Origin: Conexibacter sp. CPCC 205762
GTDB taxonomy: Bacteria; Actinomycetota; Thermoleophilia; Solirubrobacterales; Solirubrobacteraceae
DNA: 52,745 nucleotides
Assembly: GCF_030646155.1 (NCBI RefSeq)
Contig: NZ_JAUTDN010000041.1
Coordinates: 1 to 52,745, forward strand
Direction: 5' to 3'
In this document: one piece after another, positions 30,260 through 39,420 of the stretch
Layout: each line of letters starts with the position of its first letter
How positions within the stretch are numbered: the first letter of the stretch is position 1
Notes under the pieces: generated by a model
Told to the model about the DNA's origin: nothing
The model's input: the letters and a program-made list of their open reading frames with translations, nothing else
The model's database searches: none
Made by a program: the position numbers and the translations under genes

Positions 30260-32083
30260 ATGGAAGGCAGCACGATCGCGGCCTCGACGCCGCAGGCGGT
30301 GGACGCGGCCAACCTCGGCGAGGCGCTGCGGCGGACCGCCGCCGCCCACCCGGACCTGACCGCCGTGCGCACGCTCGACGGCTCGCTGGAGCTGACCTGG
30401 GCGCAGCTGCGCGCGCGGGTCGACGCGCTCGCCGGCGGACTCGCCCGGCTCGGCGTCGGCCACGGCGACACCGTCGCGCTGATGCTGACCAACCGGCCCG
30501 AGTTCCACCTCGCCGACCTCGCCGTCGTCACGCTCGGCGCGGCGCCCTTCTCGATCTACCTGACCAGCTCGCCGGAGCAGATCGAGTACGTCGTCGGCGA
30601 CGCGCAGGCGCGCGTGGCGATCGTCGAGCACGCCTTCCTCTCGCGCCTGCTGGAGGCGCGCCAGCACCTGCCGGTGCTCAAGCACGTGATCGTGATCGAC
30701 CCGGAAGAGGGCGAGTCCAACTACGGGCTGCTGACGCTGGAGGAGGTCGAGGGCTCCAACCCCGAGTTCGACGTCGACGCCGCGCTCGCCGCCGTCACGC
30801 CCGACGACGTCGCCACGCTGATCTACACCTCCGGCACGACCGGCCCGCCGAAGGGCGTCGAGCTGGCCCACCGCAACATCCTCGGTGCCGTCCGCGCGGT
30901 GCAGGAGATCATCAACCTCGATCCGGGCTCGCGCGTGATCTCGTGGCTGCCGGCGGCGCACATCGCCGAGCGCGCCGCGCACCATTACATCCCGGTCGTC
31001 TACGCCGCCACGATCACGACCTCGCCCGACCCGAGAGCGATCGTGCAGACGCTGCCGCAGGTGAGACCGAACTGGTTCTTCGCCGTGCCGCGCGTGTGGG
31101 AGAAGCTGAAGGCCGGCCTGGAGGCGATGCTGGCGGCGCAGCCGGAGGAGGCGCGCGCGAGAGTCGAGGGCGCGCTGGCGGCCGCGCGGCAGCGGGTCGA
31201 GCTGCTGCAGCAGGGCGCCGAGGTGCCGGCGGAGCTGGAGCAGGCGGTCAGAGCGGCCGACGACGCGATCTTCTCCAATCTGCGCACGATGCTCGGCCTC
31301 GACGAGGTCGTCACCGTCAACGTCGGCGCGGCGCCGACCCCGCCGGACGTGATCGCGTTCTTCCACGCGCTCGGGATCGAGCTGGCGGAGCTGTGGGGGA
31401 TGTCGGAGACCTGCGGCGCCGGCACCGTCAACCGGCCGGGCGCGGTGCGGATCGGCACCGTCGGGCCGCCGTCGCCGGGCGTCGAGGCGAGACTGGCGGA
31501 GGACGGCGAGCTGCTCGTGCGCGGCGCCTGCGTGATGCGCGGCTACCGCGGCAGACCGGAGAAGACGGCCGAGACGATCGACGCCGACGGCTGGCTCCAC
31601 ACCGGCGACGTCGCCGAGATCGACGCCGACGGCTACGTGCGGATCGTCGACCGCAAGAAGGAGCTGATCATCAACGCCGCCGGCAAGAACATGTCGCCGG
31701 CGAACATCGAGGCGACGCTGAAGTCGGCCTCGCCGCTGATCGGCCAGGCGTGCGTGATCGGCGACGGCAAGCCGTTCAACACCGCGCTGATCGTGCTCGA
31801 CGCCGATTTCGCGCCGGCGTGGGCGAAGCAGCAGGGCGTCGGCGGGGAGGAGCCGTCGCTGGCGGCGCTGGCCGGCGAGGAGCGCGTCGTCGCGGCGGTG
31901 CAGGAGGCGGTCGACGTCGCCAACGCGCGCCTGTCGCGGGTCGAGCAGATAAAGCGCTTCACGCTCGTTGAGGGCGACTGGCTGCCCGGCGGCGACGAGC
32001 TGACGCCGACGATGAAGCTGAAGCGCCGGCCGATCGGCGACAAGTACGCGGGCGCGATCGACGGGATGTACGTCGGGCACTAG
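30260..32083 (+). CDS. Long-chain fatty acyl-CoA synthetase family (AMP-binding)
   Basis: 607 aa ANL-superfamily enzyme, activating a carboxylic acid (probably a long-chain fatty acid) as acyl-AMP and then acyl-CoA. Motifs: the P-loop LIYTSGTTGPPKG, LGIELAELWGMSETCGAGT, DGWLHTGDVAEIDADGY and the hinge RIVDRKKELIINAAGKNMSP. A helical insert near residues 290-340 matches the FadD15-type long-chain synthetases. I chose ATG 30260 because GGAGGAGGA stands 7 nt before it; an in-frame ATG at 30236 would add eight residues. A TAGCGT box at 30207-30212 is a possible -10. It is convergent with ureD, the two stops sharing CTAG. Confidence 0.92.
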   Translation: MEGSTIAASTPQAVDAANLGEALRRTAAAHPDLTAVRTLDGSLELTWAQLRARVDALAGGLARLGVGHGDTVALMLTNRPEFHLADLAVVTLGAAPFSIYLTSSPEQIEYVVGDAQARVAIVEHAFLSRLLEARQHLPVLKHVIVIDPEEGESNYGLLTLEEVEGSNPEFDVDAALAAVTPDDVATLIYTSGTTGPPKGVELAHRNILGAVRAVQEIINLDPGSRVISWLPAAHIAERAAHHYIPVVYAATITTSPDPRAIVQTLPQVRPNWFFAVPRVWEKLKAGLEAMLAAQPEEARARVEGALAAARQRVELLQQGAEVPAELEQAVRAADDAIFSNLRTMLGLDEVVTVNVGAAPTPPDVIAFFHALGIELAELWGMSETCGAGTVNRPGAVRIGTVGPPSPGVEARLAEDGELLVRGACVMRGYRGRPEKTAETIDADGWLHTGDVAEIDADGYVRIVDRKKELIINAAGKNMSPANIEATLKSASPLIGQACVIGDGKPFNTALIVLDADFAPAWAKQQGVGGEEPSLAALAGEERVVAAVQEAVDVANARLSRVEQIKRFTLVEGDWLPGGDELTPTMKLKRRPIGDKYAGAIDGMYVGH

Positions 32084-33039
32084 CCGCGCCAGGCGCGCGC
32101 GACCGCGAGCGCCGGCCCGTCGGGGTCGGTGCCGCGGGGGTGGAGCGCGCGCCAGACGGTGCCCTCTGCGGCGAGTTGGCTCGCGCCGGGCAGGTCGTCG
32201 CCGCGTGCGCCGAGCAGGATGACGGCGTCGAGCGTGGCGGCCCCGCCGGCGACGAGCGGCGAGCGCAGGAGGGCGGGGTCGGCGGTGGTGAGGCGCTCGT
32301 GGAGGAGCGGCGCGGTCGTCGCAGATGCGGGCGCGGCTGTCGCGAATGTAGGCGCGGTTGCGGCAGATGCGGGCGCGGCTGACGCGAATGCGGGCGCGGT
32401 CGGGGCAGATGCGGGCGCAGTTGCCGCGAATGCGCGGAGGGTCGCGTCGAGGCGGCCCGGCTGTTCGCCGCTGCGGCCGAGCGCGACCGTCTCGCGCAGC
32501 AGCAGGCGGGCGGCGGGGGCGAGGGCGATCGTCGTCTCGCGGACGAGGTCGCAGCCGTGGGCGAGCACGAGCGGGCGGCCGAGCCAGGTCAGCCGGGCGC
32601 CGGCGCCGAGCGCGATCCGCAGCCGCATCCGCGCCGGCGCGCCGCCGCGCACGTCGTGGGCGATCGTCGCGCCGGTCTCGACCAGCTCCAGCACGGCGCC
32701 GTCGCTGACGACGAGGTCGAGCGCGCAGTCGTCGCCGCTGAGCAGCGTCGCGGCCGTCTGCACGAGCGCGACGCGCGCGCCGCCGGCGGCGTCCGGCGGC
32801 AGCGGCCGCGGCGCCCACGGGCTCGCCGCTCGCAGCTCGCGCAGCACCGTCGCCGCGCCCGCGCGGACGGCGACGACGCGGGCGGCGGCCTCGAGCGGGA
32901 ACGCGGCGTCGCGAGGGGCGGTGGCCTCGCGCGGGGGCGGGGTGGACTGGGCGACGACGCGGGCGGCGGCGGGCGCTGGGTCGCCCGCCGCCGCTCGGGG
33001 TCGCTCAGTGCGCGTGGGCGTGGTCCACGCCGTGCGCAT
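32080..33039 (-). CDS. ureD: Urease accessory protein UreD
   Basis: 319 aa. UreD forms the scaffold on apo-urease to which UreF and UreG bind for nickel insertion. Family segments: VALVQTAATLLSGDDCALDLVVSDGAVLELVETGATIAHD-type beta sequence near residues 88-130 and RLTWLGRPLVLAHGCDLVRETTIAL at about 145-170. Residues about 204-243 are an Ala/Pro/Ser/Thr insert encoded by 42-bp tandem repeats, not typical of UreD. The N-terminal 45 residues are Pro/Ala-rich and the start is uncertain; ATG 33039 overlaps ureG by 35 bp. Last gene of the urea operon. Confidence 0.85.
   Translation of the reverse strand: MRTAWTTPTRTERPRAAAGDPAPAAARVVAQSTPPPREATAPRDAAFPLEAAARVVAVRAGAATVLRELRAASPWAPRPLPPDAAGGARVALVQTAATLLSGDDCALDLVVSDGAVLELVETGATIAHDVRGGAPARMRLRIALGAGARLTWLGRPLVLAHGCDLVRETTIALAPAARLLLRETVALGRSGEQPGRLDATLRAFAATAPASAPTAPAFASAAPASAATAPTFATAAPASATTAPLLHERLTTADPALLRSPLVAGGAATLDAVILLGARGDDLPGASQLAAEGTVWRALHPRGTDPDGPALAVARAWRG
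32321..32434. repeat. 42-bp tandem repeats inside ureD
   Basis: Units start at 32321, 32363 and 32405 (the last one 30 bp). Each is made of two similar 21-bp halves beginning GCAGATGCGGGCGCGG and GCGAATG(C/T)(G/A)GGCGCGG. They keep the reading frame and encode alternating AxASA/TAP-type heptads on the minus strand. Confidence 0.88.
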
Positions 33040-33727
33040 GAGGGTGGTGGGCGCCGCCGGGAGTGTGGTGCGGGGCGGGCGGGCCGGGGTCCTCGCTGAC
33101 GAGCGCGCCGGCGCGCCAGGCGCTCTCCTTCCGCAGCACCCAGGCCGCCACGTCGACGATCCCGCCGGAGCCGCGCAGGTCGATCGCGAGCGTCGGGCGG
33201 CCGTCGCGGCGGGCGCCGGCGTCGCTGACCATCCGCTCGACGCTCGCGCCGACCAGCGGCGCGAGGTCGACCTTGTTGATCACGAGCAGGTCGGAGCGGG
33301 CGACGCCGGGGCCGCCCTTGCGCGGCACGTCGTCGCCGCCGGCGCAGTCGAGCACGAAGATCTGCGTGTCGGCGAGCGCGGGGCTGAACGCGGTCGTGAG
33401 GTTGTCGCCGCCGGACTCGACGAAGACGATCGCCAGCGGCCCCTGCGCTGCCTCCAGGTCCTCGACCGCCTGCAGGTTGGCGGAGACGTCGTCGCGGATC
33501 GCGGTGTGCGGGCAGCAGCCGGTCTGCACCGCGACGATCCGCTCCGGCGCGAGCACGCCCTGGGCGCGCAGGAACTCGGCGTCCTCGGTCGTGTAGATGT
33601 CGTTCGTGACGACGCCGAGCCGCAGCTCGGCACCCAGCGTCGCGCACAGCGCCGCGATCAGCGACGACTTGCCGGTCCCGACCGGGCCGGCGACGCCGAT
33701 CCGCAGCGCGCGTCTCTCAGCTGACAA
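33005..33727 (-). CDS. ureG: Urease accessory GTPase UreG with histidine-rich C-terminus
   Basis: 240 aa. UreG is the GTPase that carries nickel to urease. G1 P-loop GPVGTGKSS near residue 14, the TTEDAEFL switch region, the nickel-binding CPH motif in TGCCPHTAIRDD, ESGGDNL and the G4 motif NKVDL. The last 21 residues contain nine histidines (HHTPGGAHHPHAHGVDHAHAH minus one base-run), an addition not present in ordinary UreG (about 205 aa); UreE proteins often carry such tails, and no ureE is found here. The start is a TTG at 33727, overlapping the ureF stop by 11 bp. Confidence 0.94.
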   Translation of the reverse strand: MSAERRALRIGVAGPVGTGKSSLIAALCATLGAELRLGVVTNDIYTTEDAEFLRAQGVLAPERIVAVQTGCCPHTAIRDDVSANLQAVEDLEAAQGPLAIVFVESGGDNLTTAFSPALADTQIFVLDCAGGDDVPRKGGPGVARSDLLVINKVDLAPLVGASVERMVSDAGARRDGRPTLAIDLRGSGGIVDVAAWVLRKESAWRAGALVSEDPGPPAPHHTPGGAHHPHAHGVDHAHAH

Positions 33728-34424
33728 AGAGCTTCCCTTCCGATTCGTGGTGCGTGAGTGCGAGCAGGTCGAGCGCCGGGGTCGCGGTCGCCGGCAGGTC
33801 GGCGGGCGAGCCGGCGGCGCGCGCGGCGGCCTCGGCGGCGGCGACGGCGAGCGCCTCGATCTCGCCGGCCAGCGAGGCGAGCCAGGCGGTCGTCTCGGCG
33901 GCGTCGAGCGGCAGCAGCTTGACCGCCGCCGCGGCCACCCCGGCCGCGTCCTCGTACAGCGACAGCCGCGCCGCCTCGGCCGGCGTCAGCCCGCCGGCCG
34001 AGGCCAGCAGCCCGAACGCGACCGGCCGCGGCGTCCAGGCGCTCGCGCCGGCGTAGGCGGCGAGCCGCTCGTCGGCGGGCCACAGCCGCCGCCCGATCCG
34101 CAGCAGCCCCCGCCCGAGCGCGCGCAGCGCCAGCCGCTGCGGCTCGCACGGCGTCCGCGCCGCCAGCTCGGCGTCCAGCGCCGCCAGATCCCCGTGAAGT
34201 CGCTGGTCCCACAGACCAGCAACTTCACGGGGATCGGAGCACGCCGCCGCTGCGAAGGCCGCATCGACGTACGCCACGGACGCCAGCCGCGCCGAGATGA
34301 ATGCGCGCACCTCGGCGGTGCGCAGCCCGGCCGCCACCGCGGGCTCCAGCGAGCCGGAATGCGCGTACCCGCCGCTCGGCGTGCGCGCGTCGGCCAGCAG
34401 CAGGCTCACCACGGAGGCGCTCAT
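33717..34424 (-). CDS. ureF: Urease accessory protein UreF
   Basis: 235 aa, all-helical chaperone that bridges UreD and UreG in the urease activation complex. Family signatures: LLLADARTPSGGYAHSGSLEPAV at the N-terminus, and RALGRGLLRIGRRLWP and VAFGLLASAGGLTPAEAARLSLYEDAAGVAAAAVKLLPLD later. Residues about 64-79 (REVAGLWDQRLHGD) are encoded by the palindromic element at 34187-34235 and look like an in-frame insert in a helical region. Start ATG 34424 overlaps the ureC stop by one base (TGATG). Confidence 0.92.
   Translation of the reverse strand: MSASVVSLLLADARTPSGGYAHSGSLEPAVAAGLRTAEVRAFISARLASVAYVDAAFAAAACSDPREVAGLWDQRLHGDLAALDAELAARTPCEPQRLALRALGRGLLRIGRRLWPADERLAAYAGASAWTPRPVAFGLLASAGGLTPAEAARLSLYEDAAGVAAAAVKLLPLDAAETTAWLASLAGEIEALAVAAAEAAARAAGSPADLPATATPALDLLALTHHESEGKLFVS
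34187..34235. repeat. 49-bp palindromic element within ureF
   Basis: Two 22-base arms, 34187-34208 and 34214-34235, are inverted copies of one another with a single mismatch around the 5-base loop CCACA. The left arm starts GATCCCCGTGAAGT and the right arm ends ACTTCACGGGGATC. The stem is far longer and more AT-rich than the surrounding coding sequence requires. Its outer part recurs at 191-227. It is read through in frame as part of UreF. Confidence 0.88.
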
Positions 34425-36133
34425 CAGAACATCGCGTAGCGCTGGGTGAGCGGCAGCTCGGTCGCCGGTGCCGGCGTCACCGGCTCGCCGTCGACGGTCA
34501 CGACGAACGTCTCCGGATCGACCGCGATCGGCGGCAGCGCGTCGTTCTCCGGCATCTGCGCCTTGCCGACGCCGCGCGTGTCCGCGACCGGCGACAGCCG
34601 CCGCTGCAGGCCGAGGCGCGCCTCCAGCCCGTCCTCCAGCGCCGCCGGCGCGACGAACGTCAGCGACGAGCCGGCCGCGGCCGCGCCGGACGCGCCGAAC
34701 ATCGGCCGTGCGAAGACCGGCTGCGGCGTCGGGATCGAGGCGTTCGCGTCGCCGATCGGGGCCGAGGCGATCGCGCCCCCCTTGATCACCAGCCGCGGGC
34801 GGATCGCGAAGTAGGCCGGGTCCCACAGCACCAGGTCGGCCAGCTTGCCCGGCTCGATCGAGCCCAGCTCGTGGTCGATCCCGTGCGCGACCGCCGGGCA
34901 GATCGTGTACTTCGCGACGTAGCGGCGGGCGCGCGCGTTGTCCGCGACGCCGCCGAACCCCGCAGACCCCCAGCGCGCCTTCGCCGCGTGCGCGGTCTGC
35001 CACGTCCGCACGATCGTCTCGCCGACGCGGCCCATCGCCTGCGCATCGGAGCCGATGATCGAGATCGCGCCGAGGTCGTGCAGCATGTCCTCGGCGGCGA
35101 TCGTCGTCGCGCGGATGCGCGACTCGGCGAAGGCGAGATCCTCCGGCACGCGCGGGTTGAGGTGGTGGCAGACGATCAGCATGTCCTGGTGCTCGGCGAC
35201 CGTGTTGAGCGTGTGCGGGCGGGTCGGGTTGGTCGAGGAGGGGAGGACGTGTGGCTCGGCCGCGATCGCGATGATGTCGGGCGCGTGGCCGCCGCCGGCG
35301 CCCTCGGTGTGGAAGCTGTGGATCGTGCGGCCGTCGATCGCCGCCAGCGTCGACTCGAGGAAGCCGGCCTCGTTGAGCGTGTCGGTGTGGATCGCGACCT
35401 GGATCCCGAAGCGGTCCGCCGCGCGCAGGCAGGCGTCGATCGCGGCCGGCGTCGAGCCCCAGTCCTCGTGCAGCTTCATCCCGCCGGCGCCGGCCAGCAC
35501 CTGCTCCTCCAGCGCCGCCGCCGAGACGGTGTTGCCCTTGCCCAGCAGCAGCACGTTGACGGCGACCTCGTCCAGCGCGCGGTGCATCAGCGCGAACGCC
35601 GGGGCGGAGGGCGTGCAGGTCGTCGCGCGCGTCCCCTCGCTCGGCCCGGTGCCGCCGCCGATCAGCGTCGTGATCCCGGCCGCGAGCGCCTCGTGCGCGA
35701 TCGACGGCGCGATGAAGTGGACGTGGCAGTCGACCCCGCCGGCGGTGAGGATGCGGCCCTCGCCGGCGATCACGTCGGTCGACGGGCCGATCCGCAGGGC
35801 GGGGTGGACGTCGTCCATCACGTCGGGGTTGCCGGCCTTGCCGAGCGCCGCGATCCGCCCGCCGCGGATGCCGACGTCGGCCTTCACGACGCCCCAGTGG
35901 TCGAGCACGAGCACGTTCGTGATGACGGTGTCCGGCGCGCCGTCGGCACGCGTCGTCGTGCCCTGCGCCATCGACTCGCGGATCGTCTTGCCGCCGCCGA
36001 AGACGGCCTCGTCGCCGCCGCGGCACCAGTCGTGCTCGGGCGAGATCCAGAGGTCGGTGTCGGCCAGCCGCACGCGGTCGCCGACGGTCGGCCCGTACAG
36101 CTGCGCGTAGCGCTCGCGCTCGACCGCGGTCAC
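34424..36133 (-). CDS. ureC: Urease subunit alpha (UreC)
   Basis: 569 aa, the catalytic subunit that hydrolyses urea to ammonia and carbamate at a dinickel site. All expected residues are visible: His pair in GVDCHVHFI, the carbamylated lysine in AGGMKLHEDWG, AIHTDTLNE, SFHTEGAGGGHAPD, the flap cysteine in LIVCHHLNPRVPED, and the aspartate in IGSDAQAMGRVGE. Start GTG 36133 overlaps the gamma/beta gene (GTGA). Length is normal. Confidence 0.98.
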   Translation of the reverse strand: MTAVERERYAQLYGPTVGDRVRLADTDLWISPEHDWCRGGDEAVFGGGKTIRESMAQGTTTRADGAPDTVITNVLVLDHWGVVKADVGIRGGRIAALGKAGNPDVMDDVHPALRIGPSTDVIAGEGRILTAGGVDCHVHFIAPSIAHEALAAGITTLIGGGTGPSEGTRATTCTPSAPAFALMHRALDEVAVNVLLLGKGNTVSAAALEEQVLAGAGGMKLHEDWGSTPAAIDACLRAADRFGIQVAIHTDTLNEAGFLESTLAAIDGRTIHSFHTEGAGGGHAPDIIAIAAEPHVLPSSTNPTRPHTLNTVAEHQDMLIVCHHLNPRVPEDLAFAESRIRATTIAAEDMLHDLGAISIIGSDAQAMGRVGETIVRTWQTAHAAKARWGSAGFGGVADNARARRYVAKYTICPAVAHGIDHELGSIEPGKLADLVLWDPAYFAIRPRLVIKGGAIASAPIGDANASIPTPQPVFARPMFGASGAAAAGSSLTFVAPAALEDGLEARLGLQRRLSPVADTRGVGKAQMPENDALPPIAVDPETFVVTVDGEPVTPAPATELPLTQRYAMF

Positions 36134-36741
36134 GCCCGCACCTGCAGTCCCGCGACGTGCCCGGCGCCGCCGAACGCGACCAGCGCGACCGTGCGCGCGA
36201 CGCCCGGCTCGAACCGCACCGACGTGCCGGCCGGCACGTCGAGGCGGAAGCCCTGCGCCGCCGCGCGGTCGAAGCGCAGCGCGGCGTTGGCGTCGGCGAA
36301 GTGGAAGTGCGAGCCGACCTGGATCGGGCGGTCGCCGTCGTTGACCGCCATCAGCGTGCGCCGTTCGCGCCCCGCTGCGAGCTGCACCGGCTCCGTCCCG
36401 ACGACGACCGCTCCCGGCACGACCGCGGACGGCGGCGCCGCGACCGGCTGATGCAGCGTCACGAGCTTGCGCCCGTCGGGGAAGGTCGCCTCGACCTGGA
36501 CCTCGTCGAGCAGCTCGGCGACGCCGTCGATCAGCTCCTCCGGCGCGAGCACGGCGCGGCCGTCGCTCATCAGCTGCTCGACGGTCGCGTCGCCGTCGCG
36601 GGCGCGCTCGATCACCCAGCAGGAGAGCAGCGCGACCGCCTCCGGCTGGTTGAGCTTGACGCCGCGCGCGCGGCGGTCGCGCGCGACCATCCCGGCGACC
36701 GACAGCAGCAGCTTCTCGACGTCTGACGGCGGCAGCTTCAT
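36130..36741 (-). CDS. ureAB: Fused urease subunit gamma/beta (UreA-UreB)
   Basis: 203 aa. Residues 1-100 are urease gamma (LPPSDVEKLLLSVAGMVARDRRARGVKLNQPEAVALLS-type start, then VPEL-equivalent region LLDEVQVEATFPDGRKLVTLH); residues about 107-203 are urease beta (PGAVVVGTEPVQLAAGRERRTLMAVNDGDRPIQVGSHFHFADAN, RFDRAAAQGFRLDVPAGTSVRFEPG). The split subunits are normally about 100 aa each, so this is a simple fusion, as known from Helicobacter UreA and some actinobacteria. It overlaps urtE and ureC by 4 bp each, so importer and enzyme are translated as one coupled unit. Confidence 0.95.
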   Translation of the reverse strand: MKLPPSDVEKLLLSVAGMVARDRRARGVKLNQPEAVALLSCWVIERARDGDATVEQLMSDGRAVLAPEELIDGVAELLDEVQVEATFPDGRKLVTLHQPVAAPPSAVVPGAVVVGTEPVQLAAGRERRTLMAVNDGDRPIQVGSHFHFADANAALRFDRAAAQGFRLDVPAGTSVRFEPGVARTVALVAFGGAGHVAGLQVRA

Positions 36742-37480
36742 ACCGCCAGCAGCCTGCGCACGTGGCCGTCGGCGAGCCCGGCGGTGTCGCCCGCGTCGAT
36801 CACGCGGCCGCCGTCCATCACCGCGTAGCGCTCGGCCAGCCGCAGCGCGAAGTCGACGTACTGCTCGACCAGCAGGATCGACAGCCCCGCGGTCCGCTTC
36901 AGCTGCTCGATCGCGTCCTCGATCTCGAGGATGATGTTCGGCTGGATCCCCTCCGTCGGCTCGTCGAGCAGCAGCAGCCGCGGCTGGGTCACGAGCGCCC
37001 GCGCGATCGCGAGCTGCTGCATCTGGCCGCCGCTGAGGAAGCCGGCCGGCCGGTCGAGCAGCGGCTTCAGCCGCGGGAAGAGGTCGAGCGCGTCGTCGAT
37101 CCCCGACTTCGGCAGGTCGCGCCGCGCCTCCTGGACGACGCGCAGGTTCTCGCGCACCGTCAGCTGCGGGAAGCAGTCGCGCCCCTGCGGCACGAACGCG
37201 ATCCCGGCCCGCGCGCGGTCGTACGGCTTCAGCTTCGTGACGTCGTCGCCGTCGAAGACGATCCGCCCGCGTCTGGCCTTCAGCAGGCCGACGATCGTCT
37301 GCAGCACGGTCGACTTGCCGACGCCGTTGCGGCCCATCAGGCAGCAGAGGCCGTTGCGGGGGACGCCGAGCGAGACGCCGAAGAGGACCGCGGTCGAGCC
37401 GTGGCCGCCGTCGACCGCCTCGACGCGCAGCAGGTCGTCGTCGCGCACGCCGGGGGCGGCGGGCGCTGCTGCGGTCGCCG

Positions 37481-37484
<4 letters not shown>
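36738..37484 (-). CDS. urtE: Urea ABC transporter ATP-binding protein UrtE
   Basis: 248 aa ABC ATPase of the branched-chain amino acid (LivF-like) type. Walker A GRNGVGKST, Q-loop FVPQGRDCFPQLTV, signature LSGGQMQQLAIARAL, Walker B LLLLDEPTEGIQPNI. The PQGRxxFPxLTV and EGIQPNI versions are typical of UrtE. Start ATG 37484, overlapping urtD by 4 bp. Confidence 0.94.
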
Positions 37485-38289
<805 letters not shown>

Positions 38290-38293
<4 letters not shown>

Positions 38294-39420
38294 GCCGCCA
38301 CCTTCACTCTCTCCGGCGCCGGCGTCTCAGAGCGGCGACGGCTCAGCAGCGACCGCACGCGTCTCTGCAGCTCCTCGGAGACACCCGCCAGGCCCTTCGG
38401 CGCGAACGCGATCACGATGATGAAGAGCGCGCCCTGCGCGTACAGCCAGCCGGACGGGAAGCGCTCCGACAGGTCGGTTCTCGCCCAGCCGACGATGATC
38501 GCGCCGGCCGCCGCCCATGCCAGCACGGTCCGCCCGCCGAGCGCGACCCAGATCACCATCTCGATCGAGGGCACGATCCCCAGCAGCGCCGGCGACATGA
38601 TCCCGACGACCGGCACGTACAGCGCGCCCGCGAGCCCCGCCATCCCGGCCGCGCCGGCGTACGCGAGCACCTTCACGCGCGTCGGGTCGTAGCCGAGGAA
38701 GCGGACGCGGTCCTCGGCGTCGCGGCAGGCGACCAGCACCTTGCCGTAGCGCGAGCGCACGAGCTGACGCGCGATCAGGAAGACCGCCAGGAAGACGACC
38801 GCGACGAACAGGTACAAGAGCCGCTTGTCGTCGGGGTTGGACAGCTGCAGCCCGAAGAACGATCTGAAGTTCGTCAGGCCGTTGGTGCCGCCGGTCAGCC
38901 CCTGCTGGCCGATCAGCACGATCACGAACGCGGCCGCCATCGCCTGCGAGAGGATCGCGAAGTAGGCGCCGCGGACGCGCTGGCGGAAGATCAGCGTGCC
39001 GAGCACCGCGGCGACGATCATCGGCACCAGCACGCACGCCGCGATCGCGAACGCCGCGCTTCTGAACGGCACCCACAGCCACGGCAGCGACTCGACGCCG
39101 CTCCAGGTCATGAAGTCCGGCAGCTGCGGGCCGGAGGGGAGCGCGGCGGCCTCCTCCAGCTTCATGTGCATCCCCATCGCGTAGCCGCCGAGGCCGAAGA
39201 ACAGCCCCTGGCCGAGCACGAGCATCCCGCCCTGGCCCCAGGCGAGCCCGATGCCGACGGCGATGATCGCGAGGCACAGGTATCTCGCCAGCAGGTTGAG
39301 GCGGAAGTCGTTCAGCAGCGCGGGGGCGACCAGCAGCAGCGCCGCCGCGGCCAGCGTGAAGCGGACGAGGAAGGCGCCGCGGCCGGAGCCGGCGGGGAAG
39401 AGCTTCGCCATGGTCGCCAT
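38290..39420 (-). CDS. urtC: Urea ABC transporter permease UrtC
   Basis: 376 aa, LivM-type permease with eight to ten membrane segments. Family sequences: AIIAVGIGLAWGQGGMLVLGQGLFFGLGGYAMGMHMKLE near residue 55-95, IGQQGLTGGTNGLTNF, and CRDAEDRVRFLGYDPTRVKVLAYAGAAGMAGLAGALYVP. The cytoplasmic tail is basic. Start ATG 39420 overlaps the urtB stop by one base. Confidence 0.95.
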
